NCBI RefSeq assembly: GCF_002078875.1 | Contig: NC_034413.1 | Location: forward strand, 65,078,252 to 65,142,251 | Reading direction: 5' to 3' | DNA: 64,000 nucleotides | DNA from: Numida meleagris | Taxonomy: Eukaryota > Chordata > Aves > Galliformes > Numididae | Shown: positions 24,886 through 37,200 of the stretch, piece by piece | Position numbering within the stretch: position 1 is the stretch's first letter | Layout: each line of letters starts with the position of its first letter | Notes under the pieces: generated by a model | The model's database searches: none | What the model saw: only the letters and a program-made list of their open reading frames with translations | Told to the model about the DNA's origin: nothing | Program-made: the position numbers and the translations under genes

Positions 24886-27800
24886 CCTATTTCTATTAGC
24901 TAATTCAGGGTAGATGATCAGAATAATTTATCACTGCAACTGTAAAAATAGAAAAGCTGTTGTTGCCTCCACCCAGGCGAAATGAACTATTTGTGATCTC
25001 TTACTCTGCACCATGACGTGGTTCTCAAGAGTGATGTTTCTAAAACATAAAGTCCTACCTTGTGAAGAGTCACCTCCTGTGGGGCAAAGGTTTAACAACT
25101 TTCAAAGAAGTGAGCAGTGGGATTTTTGCTTTAATCCTGAAATTGTGGTGACTGGGCAAGGAGAAACCGGTGGTCCCACCAGCACGAAAGCAATGGCAAG
25201 GATTTAGTGTGTGAGAAGCAAGTATTGTCTAGGGTACAGTTCCCTGCGTTCTACATTCTGAGCTGATTTTTATCTTGATTCTTTATACATAATATAAGAT
25301 GCTCCAAGCTAGAAATGGGTAGTTAAATTAATTGTGATGTTGCATCAATTGCTGTTTTTGAAATTTTAAATAATATGTAGAAAGGGATCTAGAATTCAAG
25401 CTGAGATGAATCAACTTTGTTGGTCTGAGCGAATAATGGAAAAGTAAGAAAAGCCAAGAAAACACCAAAAATTAGCTCAGTATTAAACAGGTCTTTTTAA
25501 ATTCTCCTGGTAGTCAAGCACATAGTAGGAGAGTACCTAAACTTGTGCTTAAGGTTGTCTCCGAATAGGGCTTTTATAAAGAGGACCTACCAGTGCCTGT
25601 TATAAAAACTTATCATAATCATTGCCACAAATTCAGGCTGTTAAACTACTTCTGTTTTCTACTTAAAGCGTTTTTTTACCTGTGGTAGACTGAGCTTTAA
25701 TAAAGTATGATTTAATTGACCTATGCAGACTGTAGATAATGCTGTAGGTAATGTACCTGCCTTCTACCACAATCTCACTAAGCCTATGGAAGTCCCAGTG
25801 AGTAGGTTGGACATCAGGAAGTTGGAATAGCTATCCATCTTTTCCCCAGCACCAACCTTCCCCTTCTTCATCCCCCAGCTCATGTTGTAGGCCAAAATCT
25901 GCTATTGGGTGCATTTCTGTACCATGGAGACCATAGCAGATGCTAATGCTGGTGACAGTAACTGTCCATCTCCTGTCATGCTGAGCTTCAGTGCCATTTA
26001 TTTACTTATTCCCACTTATTCAGGCTCATTCTCTGTTCCTGAGAGTTACATTTACATGGGGGCTTTGAAATTCTACAGTTCTTGGCTGAGAGAGAGGTGC
26101 CACTAACTGGGGAGGAGGGCAACCCAGCTCTGCCTCTCTAATTCCCTACTGTTGGAGCAGAGATATTGCAGAACTTCTCTACTCTAAAGGCAGAGGCACG
26201 GGGTCACTGACAGTGCAGGGAAGGGAACAAGGCCAGGATGTTACATCTCACAAATGGCACACTACTAATGTTGCCTAATCTAGTTTTACTTGCTTTTGCA
26301 TGCATGTGGAATTGCAATAGCATCCTGCAATAGTATCTGTGCTTTTAGCCAGTGAACAATGGCCAGGCTGTGAAGGCAAGAAAAGACAGGAGCCAATACT
26401 TGGCAGCTGGCTCAGTAGGAGATCCCATTTCCTTCGTGAAAGCACAGCTCTTGACAAACTCAGCCCTCTGCACCTACCTATAGGTATATAGATGTTGCTG
26501 TCAGAGCATTACAGTTTCTGGTTACCAAAGGGCAAAATACAGTTGTGGTGTGCGTGGCTTTTATCTTAAAAAAAAAAAAAAGAATAGAATAGAAAAGTAA
26601 ATTAAAAGAGGAAGTAAAAGAGAATTAAATATGACGTTTTCATGGCTGGGTCCATCCTCATGTGGTAGCCCTCCTCTATTTTCCTAGCCAGCTCCCTGCA
26701 AAACAGGCGAGTCTCACTGAAAGAGGCAGTATGCACAAAGTACATGGTTCCACTGAATTGATGCAACTGCTTTCCTTTTGCCACTTGAGATGAAGAGATT
26801 GAATGTTGGTTTTCATTTGTTAGTAAAACTAGAAAGTAATTATTTTTATTAGTTTTTATAAGTATATCTAATTTGTTACTGGATCTGAAAATTAAGGGTT
26901 TCACAAATAGCATAAAATCTTATTGCAGATTTTCTTAAGAAAAATATTAGTGACAGGGCCTCCCCTTAATATTTGTGTGTGCTGAGCATGTATTGAAAAT
27001 CAACATTGTATTTGAAATATTATACATTTTGATCCAAGTGGTAGGGGTCCATGCCCCCAGGAAATTTTAGTATACCCAGTTGGCTAGGAACATACTACAG
27101 AGATCAGCAAATATGTGAGAAGAACAACTATTTTGAAACATACACTTTTTTGTTCCTAAAGATGCTTTCTAGCTAGAGACAAAAGAAATTTAAAAGAACC
27201 ATTCAGCAAACAATGAATTACATAAATGTGTAAAACACTCACTACAAATCCTCGGTGCTGAGATGCAGGAGTTCAACCCCGTCGTACTTTGACATTGCAG
27301 CCTCAGCCACAGAATCAGACAGCAGCATCTTGCGTCACCGCAGGAAAATCCATTTCAGTCAATATTAAATAAGTGCTCTCTGTCTACATTGCAATCACTA
27401 GTTGGTGCTCCACTTAATGCACTACAAATTGCAACCAGTAGTGTTCGCAATGAGTTGTACAAATGCTATGGACACGTTCATGATTTATAATGCGACGTTT
27501 CTTGAGGCGCTGTGCTGACATGGGCAATCATACGTTGTCATGGTAGACAGACATAATCCAAAACCTCTAAACTGCCTTTGCATTTAACTGCTGGACTCCA
27601 GAAAAAGTTTACCACCAATTCCTGTTTAAGTTGATCTGTCTCTGCAGCGGCTCAAAATTACTTTTCGATCTGAAACCATCTCTTAATAGATTGCCTGGTG
27701 CCAAAAGTGGGCTTTTTTGTTGAGTTTTAAAGGATTAATTATAACAGAGTTCTTCTAGAACACCTGCAATATTTTTAGATCCTGTAGAAGTTGGTATGAA

Positions 27801-29530
27801 ATAGAAGGTTGTGATAAGTGGCAATGTCTTGAAAGGCAAAATGCGTCTAATTGAGGAAGTGGCTTTGTTCATGCCCCTCACACTCAGAAGCAAACACATG
27901 CTCTTTGATGTATCTGCAGTACTCTCCAGGCTATAGCTATAACCCAGAAAGTAGAATTTCTTGATTTTTTTTCCCTTTATTTACTGAAAAAGATTAAGTG
28001 AATTAGGAAAACACACTTCAACACAGCCGGGAAATCGTGGATCTTCTCTAGTAATAGCGCAGAAGGCAAACAACACTGACAGCTAGGGCTAATGTAGTTA
28101 CAATGGAAGAAGGCAACACCTTCCTTTTCCTGGGAGGAAAACTAAGTATGAAAGTTGGGAAAATAATTCAAATTGCAATGCTCATTCTAAATCAGCCGTT
28201 GCATTACATCAGTCCACCAAGGTTTTCTAGTCAGCGATGAATTTGGCCTTGGGGTAATTAATTTATTAATCACACTGTTATTTGTAAGAGTCACCAGGAT
28301 TTGCAGGGGTAGCAATTTGTTGAAGCAGTAGTACAAATTCAGATACTTGTATGTTTTTCCTTTGGTTCTTTGTCTTCCTTCTGAAGCAATAACATTTCTG
28401 AAAAGCCCGTTCTTACCCCCAAAATGCAGACATCCTCCAGCAGTGGCATAGAGAGGCCTCTGGAAGGAGAGCAAGGTGGGGATCTGAGGAGCTAACGCAC
28501 GAGGAATGAAGTTGAAAGACAACATTTGGCACTGATTTGTTTTTACTTATTTGTCTTAGACACCACCTTCTAGATGAATCTATCGATCTCAGATGTTACC
28601 GTGGGGTATTCACTTGAAAAGTACGAGTTTTTTAGATCAGTAGCTGTAGATTTCATTCCATCTGTTCTTCCTGGACCGCATTTACACTACCGGTATCTGG
28701 CTGGCTGCTCTCACTGTACAAGAGTGACACTTGTCCTGAAGCATGCTTAAATAGAGTCTCTTTTATTTGAGGAAAAAATGAAAACTCTGTTTTACTTGTT
28801 CTCAGGTTTGGGGAAATATTTATTTATTATCATATTTGATAGAACGTATCAATACATGGTAAATATATGCTAAGTGTTAATTGCAGATTTGCAATTTTAG
28901 TGTATTAAGAAAATAATGATATCGTTTGAAAGGTGGTAATATGTTTTTTTTTATTTGGAACACCATTTGAGTTCCAAAATTTAGTATTTTTTAGAAACCT
29001 GGAAATTAATGAGAATTTATTAAGGCTAAGATTATGTGGCAGAGAACACGGTAGTGGTCAGGAATTTGGCACAGGACGCATTGTTTGCTTTCAGCACTGT
29101 GTGATTCATCAGAACTCCTGCTAGCCTAGTGCTCACAGAGCAATGCAGCGCCCTGCCAAAGGCAGCAGCAGCCCTGGCCACCTCTGCACTATAAATTGCA
29201 GTGACATAACTGCGATGGCTGTGGCAGATGTAATAGAGAGACTAACTGGTGAGCACCATCCTGAGCTTTTGCAACCATGAAGCTTCCACAGCACTTTGAT
29301 AGCTTAGGTCTTCGAAGCATCAGATGCATCAGTACAGTGTAATGTCTGAATGAAAAAACCTCATTTCTCTGCGAGACTAAACTGACTCAGACACTGACCA
29401 GCATCAGCTCTGCTGTGTCTCTAAACAGAAGCTCTTCCAGTTATTTCTGCAAAGGGTTTTGAATAATAAAACTTAAAATTGTTGGAAAATAATGTATTTA
29501 ATGATCAATACACTAGCACTGTTGTCATTA

Positions 29531-29618
29531 CCTTTTCACAATAAGGGTAGTGCTGTCACTACCCTTTTCCAATACCCTTTTACTCTTCTGTCACCACCCT
29601 TTCACAATAAGGGTAGTG
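29531..29618 (+). repeat. Duplicated segment with hairpin at the CR1 5' edge
   Basis: A 22-base segment ending in CACAATAAGGGTAGTG occurs at 29531-29552 and again, with one difference, at 29597-29618. Between them, AAGGGTAGTG (29543-29552) and CACTACCCTT (29557-29566) form a perfect 10-bp stem with a 4-base loop. Confidence 0.85.
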
Positions 29619-29790
29619 AAGCAATGGAACAGGATGCTCTGTTCCTGGAAACATTCAAGGTCAGCCTGGACTGGGCTCTGAGCAGCCTGACCTAGCTGTC
29701 GATGTCCCTGTTCATTGCAGGGGATTTGGACTAGATGACCTTTAAAGGTCCCTCCCAACTCAAAGGATTCTATGATTCTGTTCTATGATC
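29597..29790 (+). mobile_element. CR1 LINE fragment, 3' end, plus orientation
   Basis: It matches the 3' part of avian CR1: AGGGTAGTGAAGCAATGG, CATTCAAGGTCAGCCTGG, GACCTTTAAAGGTCCC and a terminal ATTCTATGATTCT. It is 5'-truncated, as is usual for CR1. A nearby copy of its first 22 bases lies 66 bases upstream. Confidence 0.92.
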
Positions 29791-32700
29791 TCATCTTGAG
29801 CTGATGTCATCTCTAACTGGAGACCTGTGTACCTCTGTTCTTGCATTCTATGGATATACCTAAGTGAAATGCAGACATCCCGACCCAGCCAGCTGTGCAA
29901 GCCTTTGTTTGGACAGTCCTGGATTGCTTTGTAGTTGGTGTTTGAGAACAGGGAATCATAATGCCACTCACTGCCTGGATACGTTCTTGTTAAGGGCTTC
30001 ACTGGTGCAACTGTGGCTGGACACGTCCTCCTGGTGTAGCTCAGTTATGTACTCTAGTGCTTACCTCACAGAAATAATGTCCATGGTGTAGCAATCTGAG
30101 AACTACACGTGGAAATTGCCGCATAGACACTCTCATTAGAAGAGCCGTGATAACCATTGTTTTTATTCCCCACAGAAGGGAAACCTTTCCACTTCCACTA
30201 AATTCTGAGTTCTCTGGAGCTTCAGAAGAGCATTAAGTTCTGCGAAGAACAGGCTAATTCAATAGAAAAGGTTTAATCATTTAATACCACACAAAAAATA
30301 GAACCACCGCCTCCCGCATCCTCTCCAAACATGTCATTTCCAAGCAGGTCTGCGATGACAGTCCCAAAGGAGCGGGGCAGCAGCAGCAGGGCCCAAGGAC
30401 AGCCCGTCGCTAAGCAACCAGCGTACACACGCTGCTCAGCACTTGTTTCATTTGCAAAGGGACGTGTTCTTCGAGCACTTCATTTACACTGCTGGCCACA
30501 ATGAGTTTCCCACTGGCTTTCCGGCGCTGTGCATGTATAAAATAGCCATTTTTTCACAACCAAATGTGCAACTGAAAGAGCAGATGCCAGAGAAGAACAG
30601 GTGGAATTGTAAGGATTGGAAAATCGGCACAAGTATTTCAGGCCTTTCTGACGTCAGAATCCTGAATTTGGCTCTATTTCTGTGTTCATCCTACCTGCAA
30701 AGGGGCTGCCTTGGTACGGGCTGGATGTCTAGCAGCACTGTCTGCAGTTTACCCAGGCTTACTGATGTACCCTCCTGTGAAGAGCGCTCAGTCATGGTTT
30801 TTACAGACAGGGGGAAATACATTCTCTCTGATTAAAAAAAAAGGGCAGAATTGGACCCCAGTTCCCAGTATGAAGATTCCAAATCACAAATTCTGTAATT
30901 CTTTCAGAAGAACAGCTACGTAGTTTTAGAAAATGAGCATTTAATGCAGTACATCTAACATCACTTTCAATTAGTGCTGGTCCCTATAGAGAGATAAAGC
31001 CCTATAGCTCTGCTAGACTCACATCTGCCTATCTGAAATCAGCTCTGGCCTAAACAGTCCCCTAAAATAGTACCCTAAAAGGAAAGTTCATCATAATGAA
31101 GAGTGCAGTTCAGTTGGTAAAGGCCATACTAAATGCATGTTTTGCTACACGGGATCTAAAAGACACTAGTGCCATACGTAAGGATACTGAGGCAGGTGGG
31201 GCAAGTTATTGTAACATATGTTCCTTCCTAATGTATGTAGGAGGCTCCTTTTGGCTGGGAAGATGTCTGTACACATTTCAGTTCTCCCCTCTAGCAGATG
31301 TAGCGAGTACATTCATTCACTGATATACGTTTTGTGGTTTTTTTCCAACTTTTTGCACTGGGTCTGCCTCGGCTAGAGCTAACTTTCCCCACAGCAGCCC
31401 ATCCAGTGCTGTGCTTTGCACTTGCAAAGCGGTGTCGATATCTCCCCCATTTGGCTCCTCCTGAGCAGTGCTGGCACAGCATCAAGGCTGCCTTTCCACA
31501 GCCAGTGTTGCGGCCCTGCTTCCTGAGCATCACTTGCTGATGGGTAATATAAAAATAGGTTATTTCTTCTTTAGCTTCTATGCGGCCTTTCCTTTTTTTA
31601 TATTTTTTCTCTCATTAAACTGCTCCTATCTCAAACCTTCAAGTGCATTTTGTTTTGCTTTTTCCGCGTCTTCTTTTCTCTTTTTTCTCTTTTCAGCTTT
31701 TCTCCCAATCCTCCATCCTGCTGAGGACAGGGAGTGAGAGAGCATCTGTGTGGGACTTTGCTGCCTATCCATGTTAAGCCACAGCATTTTGTCATCTCAT
31801 CCAAATGCTCTAGGATGTAAACTCTTTGTAGAATATATGGTAGAATATATCTTTCTGTCGCCCCACTCATTCTGCATATGAAAGTTTCCATTCAGTCAGG
31901 ACCTCCTGCCTGGAAGCACAGTGAATTTATGCTCCTCTCCCTCTGTCTAGGGCAGGCTGATAAAGCTATCAGACCCTCTGGCTCCTGTTGGCAATTTCTG
32001 CACCTCTGCACCATACTCCAGAGGTTTGCAACCAAATGGAGATAGCAAAGGCTGTGCTAAAAGGCAGCACTTTGCATTAGGGTACAAATATCACAGAGAC
32101 TGAGGCACGTAAGTCATTCTTCTGTTATAAGGCAGATTGTCTAAAATATTAGTTAAATGTTCAATTCTTCAAACCCATGCTTTCGAAGCAGGATGCAAGA
32201 GTGACTGAAGATGCTCTTGTTTGTAGCCACTGCTGGTCCTGCTGCTGCTGACCTAATGGATCATCATGGATATAGGCAGATGTCTTAATATCCCTGAGAT
32301 CAAGTTGAAATGGATACAATTTTTGCCTTTGACTGATGAGGTTTCCAAGGGAAGTTTGCTGTTAAATGAAATGCACGGTGGGAGCAGGCACTGTTTGCAA
32401 GCTAAGCTGTGTCTTGGGAGCAGCAACTAGCAGCTACATCTTTTTTTAGAGCTGAGAAAAGTAAAGCACAGTTTTGAAGAAATGCTGACCTCTGCAGCCA
32501 TTGTGACTTAGGAGAACAAGCTATGTCTTGGACATTCTAAATATTATCTTCCTGCTCCTCTCCATTGCTAGTACTTCTGCTTTCTGTGCTCAGATGGGGA
32601 GCTGCCTTCCAAAGTTGTCTTTATTCAATAACATCATATTATCATATCGTACCTAATCATAGAATCAACACTTCATCCTTATCTCTGCAGTTGTATGTAC

Positions 32701-33960
32701 AAGCATGTAGCTTGCCAACAGACTAATATTATAGCACTATAGTGTATAGCATAGCTGTCACACTTGGGAGCAAGAGAGCAAATTCACTGCTTGACCTGTC
32801 AGCTGGGTCATGAACAGACTGGTTTTGATTGTGATACAGAAATAATTGCTATTTTAAATCCCATTTCATTTATCTGGGAAAATGAGTTATTGGGTGCTCT
32901 GCTTAATGTAGGATACACTCTCCAAAAGCATCTGCTTCCTATTTCTTTTAACGTTCAGTCTTCAGTGACCCCAAGTTGCAGAGAAGCATGCTATCAAGTG
33001 AGCAACCAACCGCGTAGCAGTTGACCTGAAGAATATCCAGGTTAACTGAGTAAATCAAAAGCAGACTTTCTGAGAGAGGGAAAACACAGCAAAGCAGGGA
33101 AATGCATTGCAGTCTTTTTTTTTTTTTTTTAAATTGAGATCAAACAAAATAACGACGTCAGAAAATGGTTGAAACAAAATGGACCACTTGTTTTTCTAGT
33201 TGCTCGATCTCAGGTTGAATGATTCACTGCAAAATTTAGTTTTGAAAAGTCAGCATTTTTCATGAGAAACAAATTAATCAAGAAATGGTTAACCAGCTTT
33301 AGCAAGAAGACACCGTGTGAGCAGCCTGCGTTGAAGTACAACTACACCAGAAATACATTACAGAGAAAAAATGCGGCATGAATAAAAGTCAACGGTACCT
33401 TGAGGAAAGAAGTATAATATTAAATTGTGTAAAGGGTGAAACAGAAGATGCAATTACACAGAAAAATTGAGGTAGATCCAGTTAAGCTTCACTTAGAATG
33501 CAGAAACCACTTGCCATATTAGCAAGCGCACTCCAATAGCCTTAATTACTAAAGTAATCTGAGCCATTCTCCTGCCTGATCTTGAGCCAGCTTGAAAGGC
33601 TCTGAGCAGTGGCACGTGTAAATACCCAGCTTAAACCAATAATCAGAGGGAGGGAATTAAATGCGGAGCACAGATTTGGCTACAATTCAGTATTTCTGTG
33701 AATTTTTAAAGTAACTTTTAAGAAAATGCAAAGGAAGGAAAAGAGAGTGGATGAGGAGGTGTGACTGCCTACCAAGAGTACATCATTTGCTCGCTGCAAA
33801 TTATGTAAGAATCTAAGAGAAAGGAGGAAATTCAAGCCAGCCTGCTTAGTACATTCATTCTAATTCAATTTCATTGAATGATTTTCAGCTTGTAAAGCTG
33901 AGCTTGCAAAGGAGCTTGCATTTTAGACTCTAGGTAAAATATCCCCCTTTATACTGCCAA

Positions 33961-33967
33961 TATAAAC
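33961..33967 (+). promoter_or_regulatory. TATA-like box upstream of ACMSD
   Basis: TATAAAC in the context CCAATATAAACAC lies about 270 bases before the ACMSD start codon. If used, transcription would start near 33990 and the 5' UTR would be about 240 bases, or shorter if spliced at the acceptor-like TTCTTTTGCAG near 34050. No CpG island is present, which suits a tissue-restricted liver/kidney gene. This is an inference from position and motif only. Confidence 0.3.
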
Positions 33968-34229
33968 ACACGTTCCTCCCTTTGCCCTCAGTCAGCTGTA
34001 GTTGATGCAATCACATGGACTTTCTGCTAGAAGCCTTTGTTCTTTTGCAGAGCCACTCCTCCGGGATCTAGGCTCCCTGGTTGGTTACTGTACTGGGTTC
34101 TCGTGACCCACAGCAGGTGGATCTGCGCGGCAGCCCAAGTTAATAAGCCGCTGAACCAGGGGCAAGAAGGATAGTAGCAATTACACAGAAAACTCTGTGA
34201 AACAGTATTTCTCCTTTGATACTTCCAAA

Positions 34230-34286
34230 ATGAAAATTGATATTCATAGCCACATTCTACCTAAGGAATGGCCTGACCTAAAAAAG
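34230..34286 (+). CDS. ACMSD: ACMSD coding exon 1 (HxH metal motif)
   Basis: Nineteen codons start at the ATG at 34230; the donor GTAAAA is at 34287. It encodes MKIDIHSH, containing metal ligands His6 and His8, then [11 protein letters not shown]. It is almost identical to mammalian ACMSD, including the start position. Confidence 0.97.
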
Positions 34287-37200
34287 GTAAAAAGAGTTTA
34301 GATATTCAGTGCCTTATGTTAGCAGCAGCCATTGGTACCAGCGTAATTTTTGAAAGCTCATTGAATGAAGGATTCTGTTATAAATACCTGATTTCAGTAG
34401 GTTTTTATCTAATTGGATTTTTTCTTTTTCAGATGTAAGATGGTTGTATAACATTACTATGCAAAGCAAGAGTCCCCGTAAGAAAAGGATGGGAAGCTGT
34501 GCTGTGTTCCCCACTCTCTAGTTAGACTGGTGTCATTTTTATATTTTTGACTGTTCTTTGGTTTTGGGGTTTTTGTTTTGTTTTTGTTTTTGAGACTTAA
34601 AACTATAAATTGATGAAGCATAAATTCCATTTTCTTGATGAAACCAGAGCTGTCAGGTTCCCAAATGCTGCTCACTTCCAATTTCAATGGAGAAATAAGC
34701 AAATGTTAGACAAGAGTAATGCTACCTAGAACAAAAGTCATTCATTTCTTGTGCCCAGAGGCATGAGAGCCACTCACTGCAACAGGTATTGGGTAACTCC
34801 AACTATGGCTAACTGATTATTATGATTATTTTACTAATATCTGTTATGTTTTCAGTTACTGGAAAGATGCAGCATATTGTATTACAAATACAAACCTCAG
34901 TTGTCACAACACTGAAGCTATAAGTGAACTTGTCTTAACTCTGAATTTTTGCATGGTACACTATTATTAGCACTCAACAGCATGAATATATTCTTGCCAG
35001 TAGCGATTTTATGATCCTGTGAAAAGCAATTGAGAATGGAAAGTGTGATTTAGGTTTTCATGTAGTAATTCTACTCCTCTTCTTACTTCAGGTTATCAAA
35101 AGCAATGTACTCATCTGGTTCTGAGTTAGGTTGTAGAGCTGTTGCCTGAATAATTATTATCACAAATGAACATAAAGATGGATCAAGACTTTTGGACTCA
35201 TACGATACCACACCTTCAGTGCTACAAAGAGTACTGAAAAAGATCGCATGATCAAATTGTATTTACATATTGTTCATACATACAAAATGGTTTGCAACTA
35301 AAAACAGCTTTCAGAATTCTAGGATAGCTATTTTTTATAACTCTTTAGTGTTTTCATTCATAAAATTGGACTAGAGAAGGTGAGAGCTGAGTTGCTGCTT
35401 CTCTTGTTGCAATTCTGTGCTGGCAGTAGCTTGAATGGACGTTGGCTGTGTCTGGCAGTGCTACGGAACCAGCCTTTCATTGTGCCTGTCCTTGACAACG
35501 AAACCATACCATCATTTCAGCTATGCTCTCAGGCATCTGACACACTAACTGATGCTGTTTTACGCTGCACATCTCTTTTACTTTAATGTTTTGAGGTTGA
35601 CGATGGCAAATTCTCAGGAAAGCATTTCCTATGCATGAGCTCCGTATGTCTATGACTTTAAAAAGGACAGCCCAGCATCAGGTGTGAGCCAGAGAGCAGC
35701 TGGAAGACTAGAACAACAGTTCAGGAAAAAAGGACTGAGATAATCGAAAATTAAGAATAAATGTGGGATTATTTCTGCATTAGGAGTGAAGAGTAACGTT
35801 TTATGCATTAAACCTCCTGGAAGGGAATGTTTCTTTCCTCTAGGGAGGGCTTTATAAATATTTATAGCTCTTATTTATAATCATATGAGCTCCTCGATAA
35901 CAAAAACATGTATGCTGCATAATGTAGATGAGATGGCAGGTATCTTTTAGAACAGACATGCCTGGTTTAAATGGGTAGGAGTCTGAATATCCAGTCAACA
36001 AAGAAAGACTACTCTTACTTGTTTGATATTTGTATTCCTTTTCTTGCGCAAAATCCTTTATTACGGAAAACACCTTCATTCCGATTTTAAATGATGTAAA
36101 TAATTTCTGCCATATATAAGTCAAAAGGACAATACATTCACTGAGAGGAGATCAGCCCAAGAGTCTTTTGGTGTTCACGGATGTATGTCGAGGATGAGAT
36201 CGCCGCTGTTAGCCCTGCGGTCAGCCACACGCCAGAGCTGCATTTATTTAAACAACGACTAAAGAGGCTGAGGCCAAATTTTTAAAAGTTAATTTCTGCC
36301 CGTTAGTTTTTGTTTCCTCTCTTCTAAAGTTTGGGCTTTTTGAAGGTTTATTAACGGACCCAGAATAGAAAGCAACTCTCAGAATTCCCTGAAGACCGCT
36401 GAAAATCCAAGCCATTAACATAGCTCTATACATCTCATGCGTAGAGGGCCAATTAGGCAGCCCTAGCATGTACACATAGTGCTCAACTTCTTTCTTTTTT
36501 TTTTTTTTTTTTTTAGCCTTATAAATACTAAATCCTGAATCTGACTGGAACATTCTATTACCAAGATAATTATTTAAGAATTTAGGAACCCATAGTCAGT
36601 ATAAAAATGAATAGAAATTAATGAAATTCTTCAGCGAGGATTATCAACACATGCAGCTAACAACTGACAGGTAAAAAGAGGGAAAGCAGTTCCAAAGCAG
36701 ACCAGTGAGTTTCCCTATTGCCTACAGGCTTCCTGAGCACCTTTAAAGTACTCATTTGCCCGACAGCTTGTAGCTGTAATTAACATGGAGCTAGTTCTCA
36801 TTAGATGTCGTAGCATTTTTCATAAATTTTAATACCTTACATATATAAGTATATATATATAAAGCTATGAAGAATTAAATGTAAATAAATTGTACCTCTG
36901 TCTGAATTCGGGAGGCTTGGCTCTGCACGCCTACTGTGGGAAAGCCGATGGTGTTGTTTCAGATTGATTTTTTTTTTTTTTTTATCACAGGAAATTCTGG
37001 GCTCTATTCAAACTGTTTACATTTCAGTAAAAGAAATCTCTGCTTCTACTTTGAAATGTTTCTCAATAGAAAAAAAACAGGAATTCTGAGCACCGTTTTC
37101 AGCTTATGCTATTTCATTATTTCTATTCGTTTAATTAATGAAAATAAAACAAAATCGGCTTTTTTTGTGCGTTGTGTTTTAAAAGTTGAATCTCCAGAAG

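Larger units (their letters stand above)
16081..34229. other. Intergenic region between TMEM163 and ACMSD
   Basis: About 18 kb separates the head of TMEM163 from the ACMSD start codon. No recognisable protein-coding exon was seen. It holds one CR1 fragment (29597-29790), simple repeats near 20062, 21566 and 24865, and CpG-enriched patches at about 27.24-27.56 and 30.30-30.54 kb. The longest open frames are 142 codons (22366-22794, minus) and 130 codons (30443-30835, plus), neither with a recognisable family. Enhancers and the ACMSD promoter are expected here. Confidence 0.75.

Noticed and set aside
27269..27280. GGAGTTCAACCCC resembles a tRNA/SINE B box.
   Set aside because: There is no A box at the right distance and no cloverleaf could be folded around it, so it is not a tRNA gene.
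32650..32670. Text resembling a CR1 end (AATCATAGAATC).
   Set aside because: The match is only about a dozen bases with no adjoining CR1 sequence; it could be chance.
35380..35586. 68-codon frame starting with a leucine-rich, signal-peptide-like stretch.
   Set aside because: It is a single short frame in ACMSD intron 1 with no splice context or family match; a hydrophobic start alone is weak evidence.
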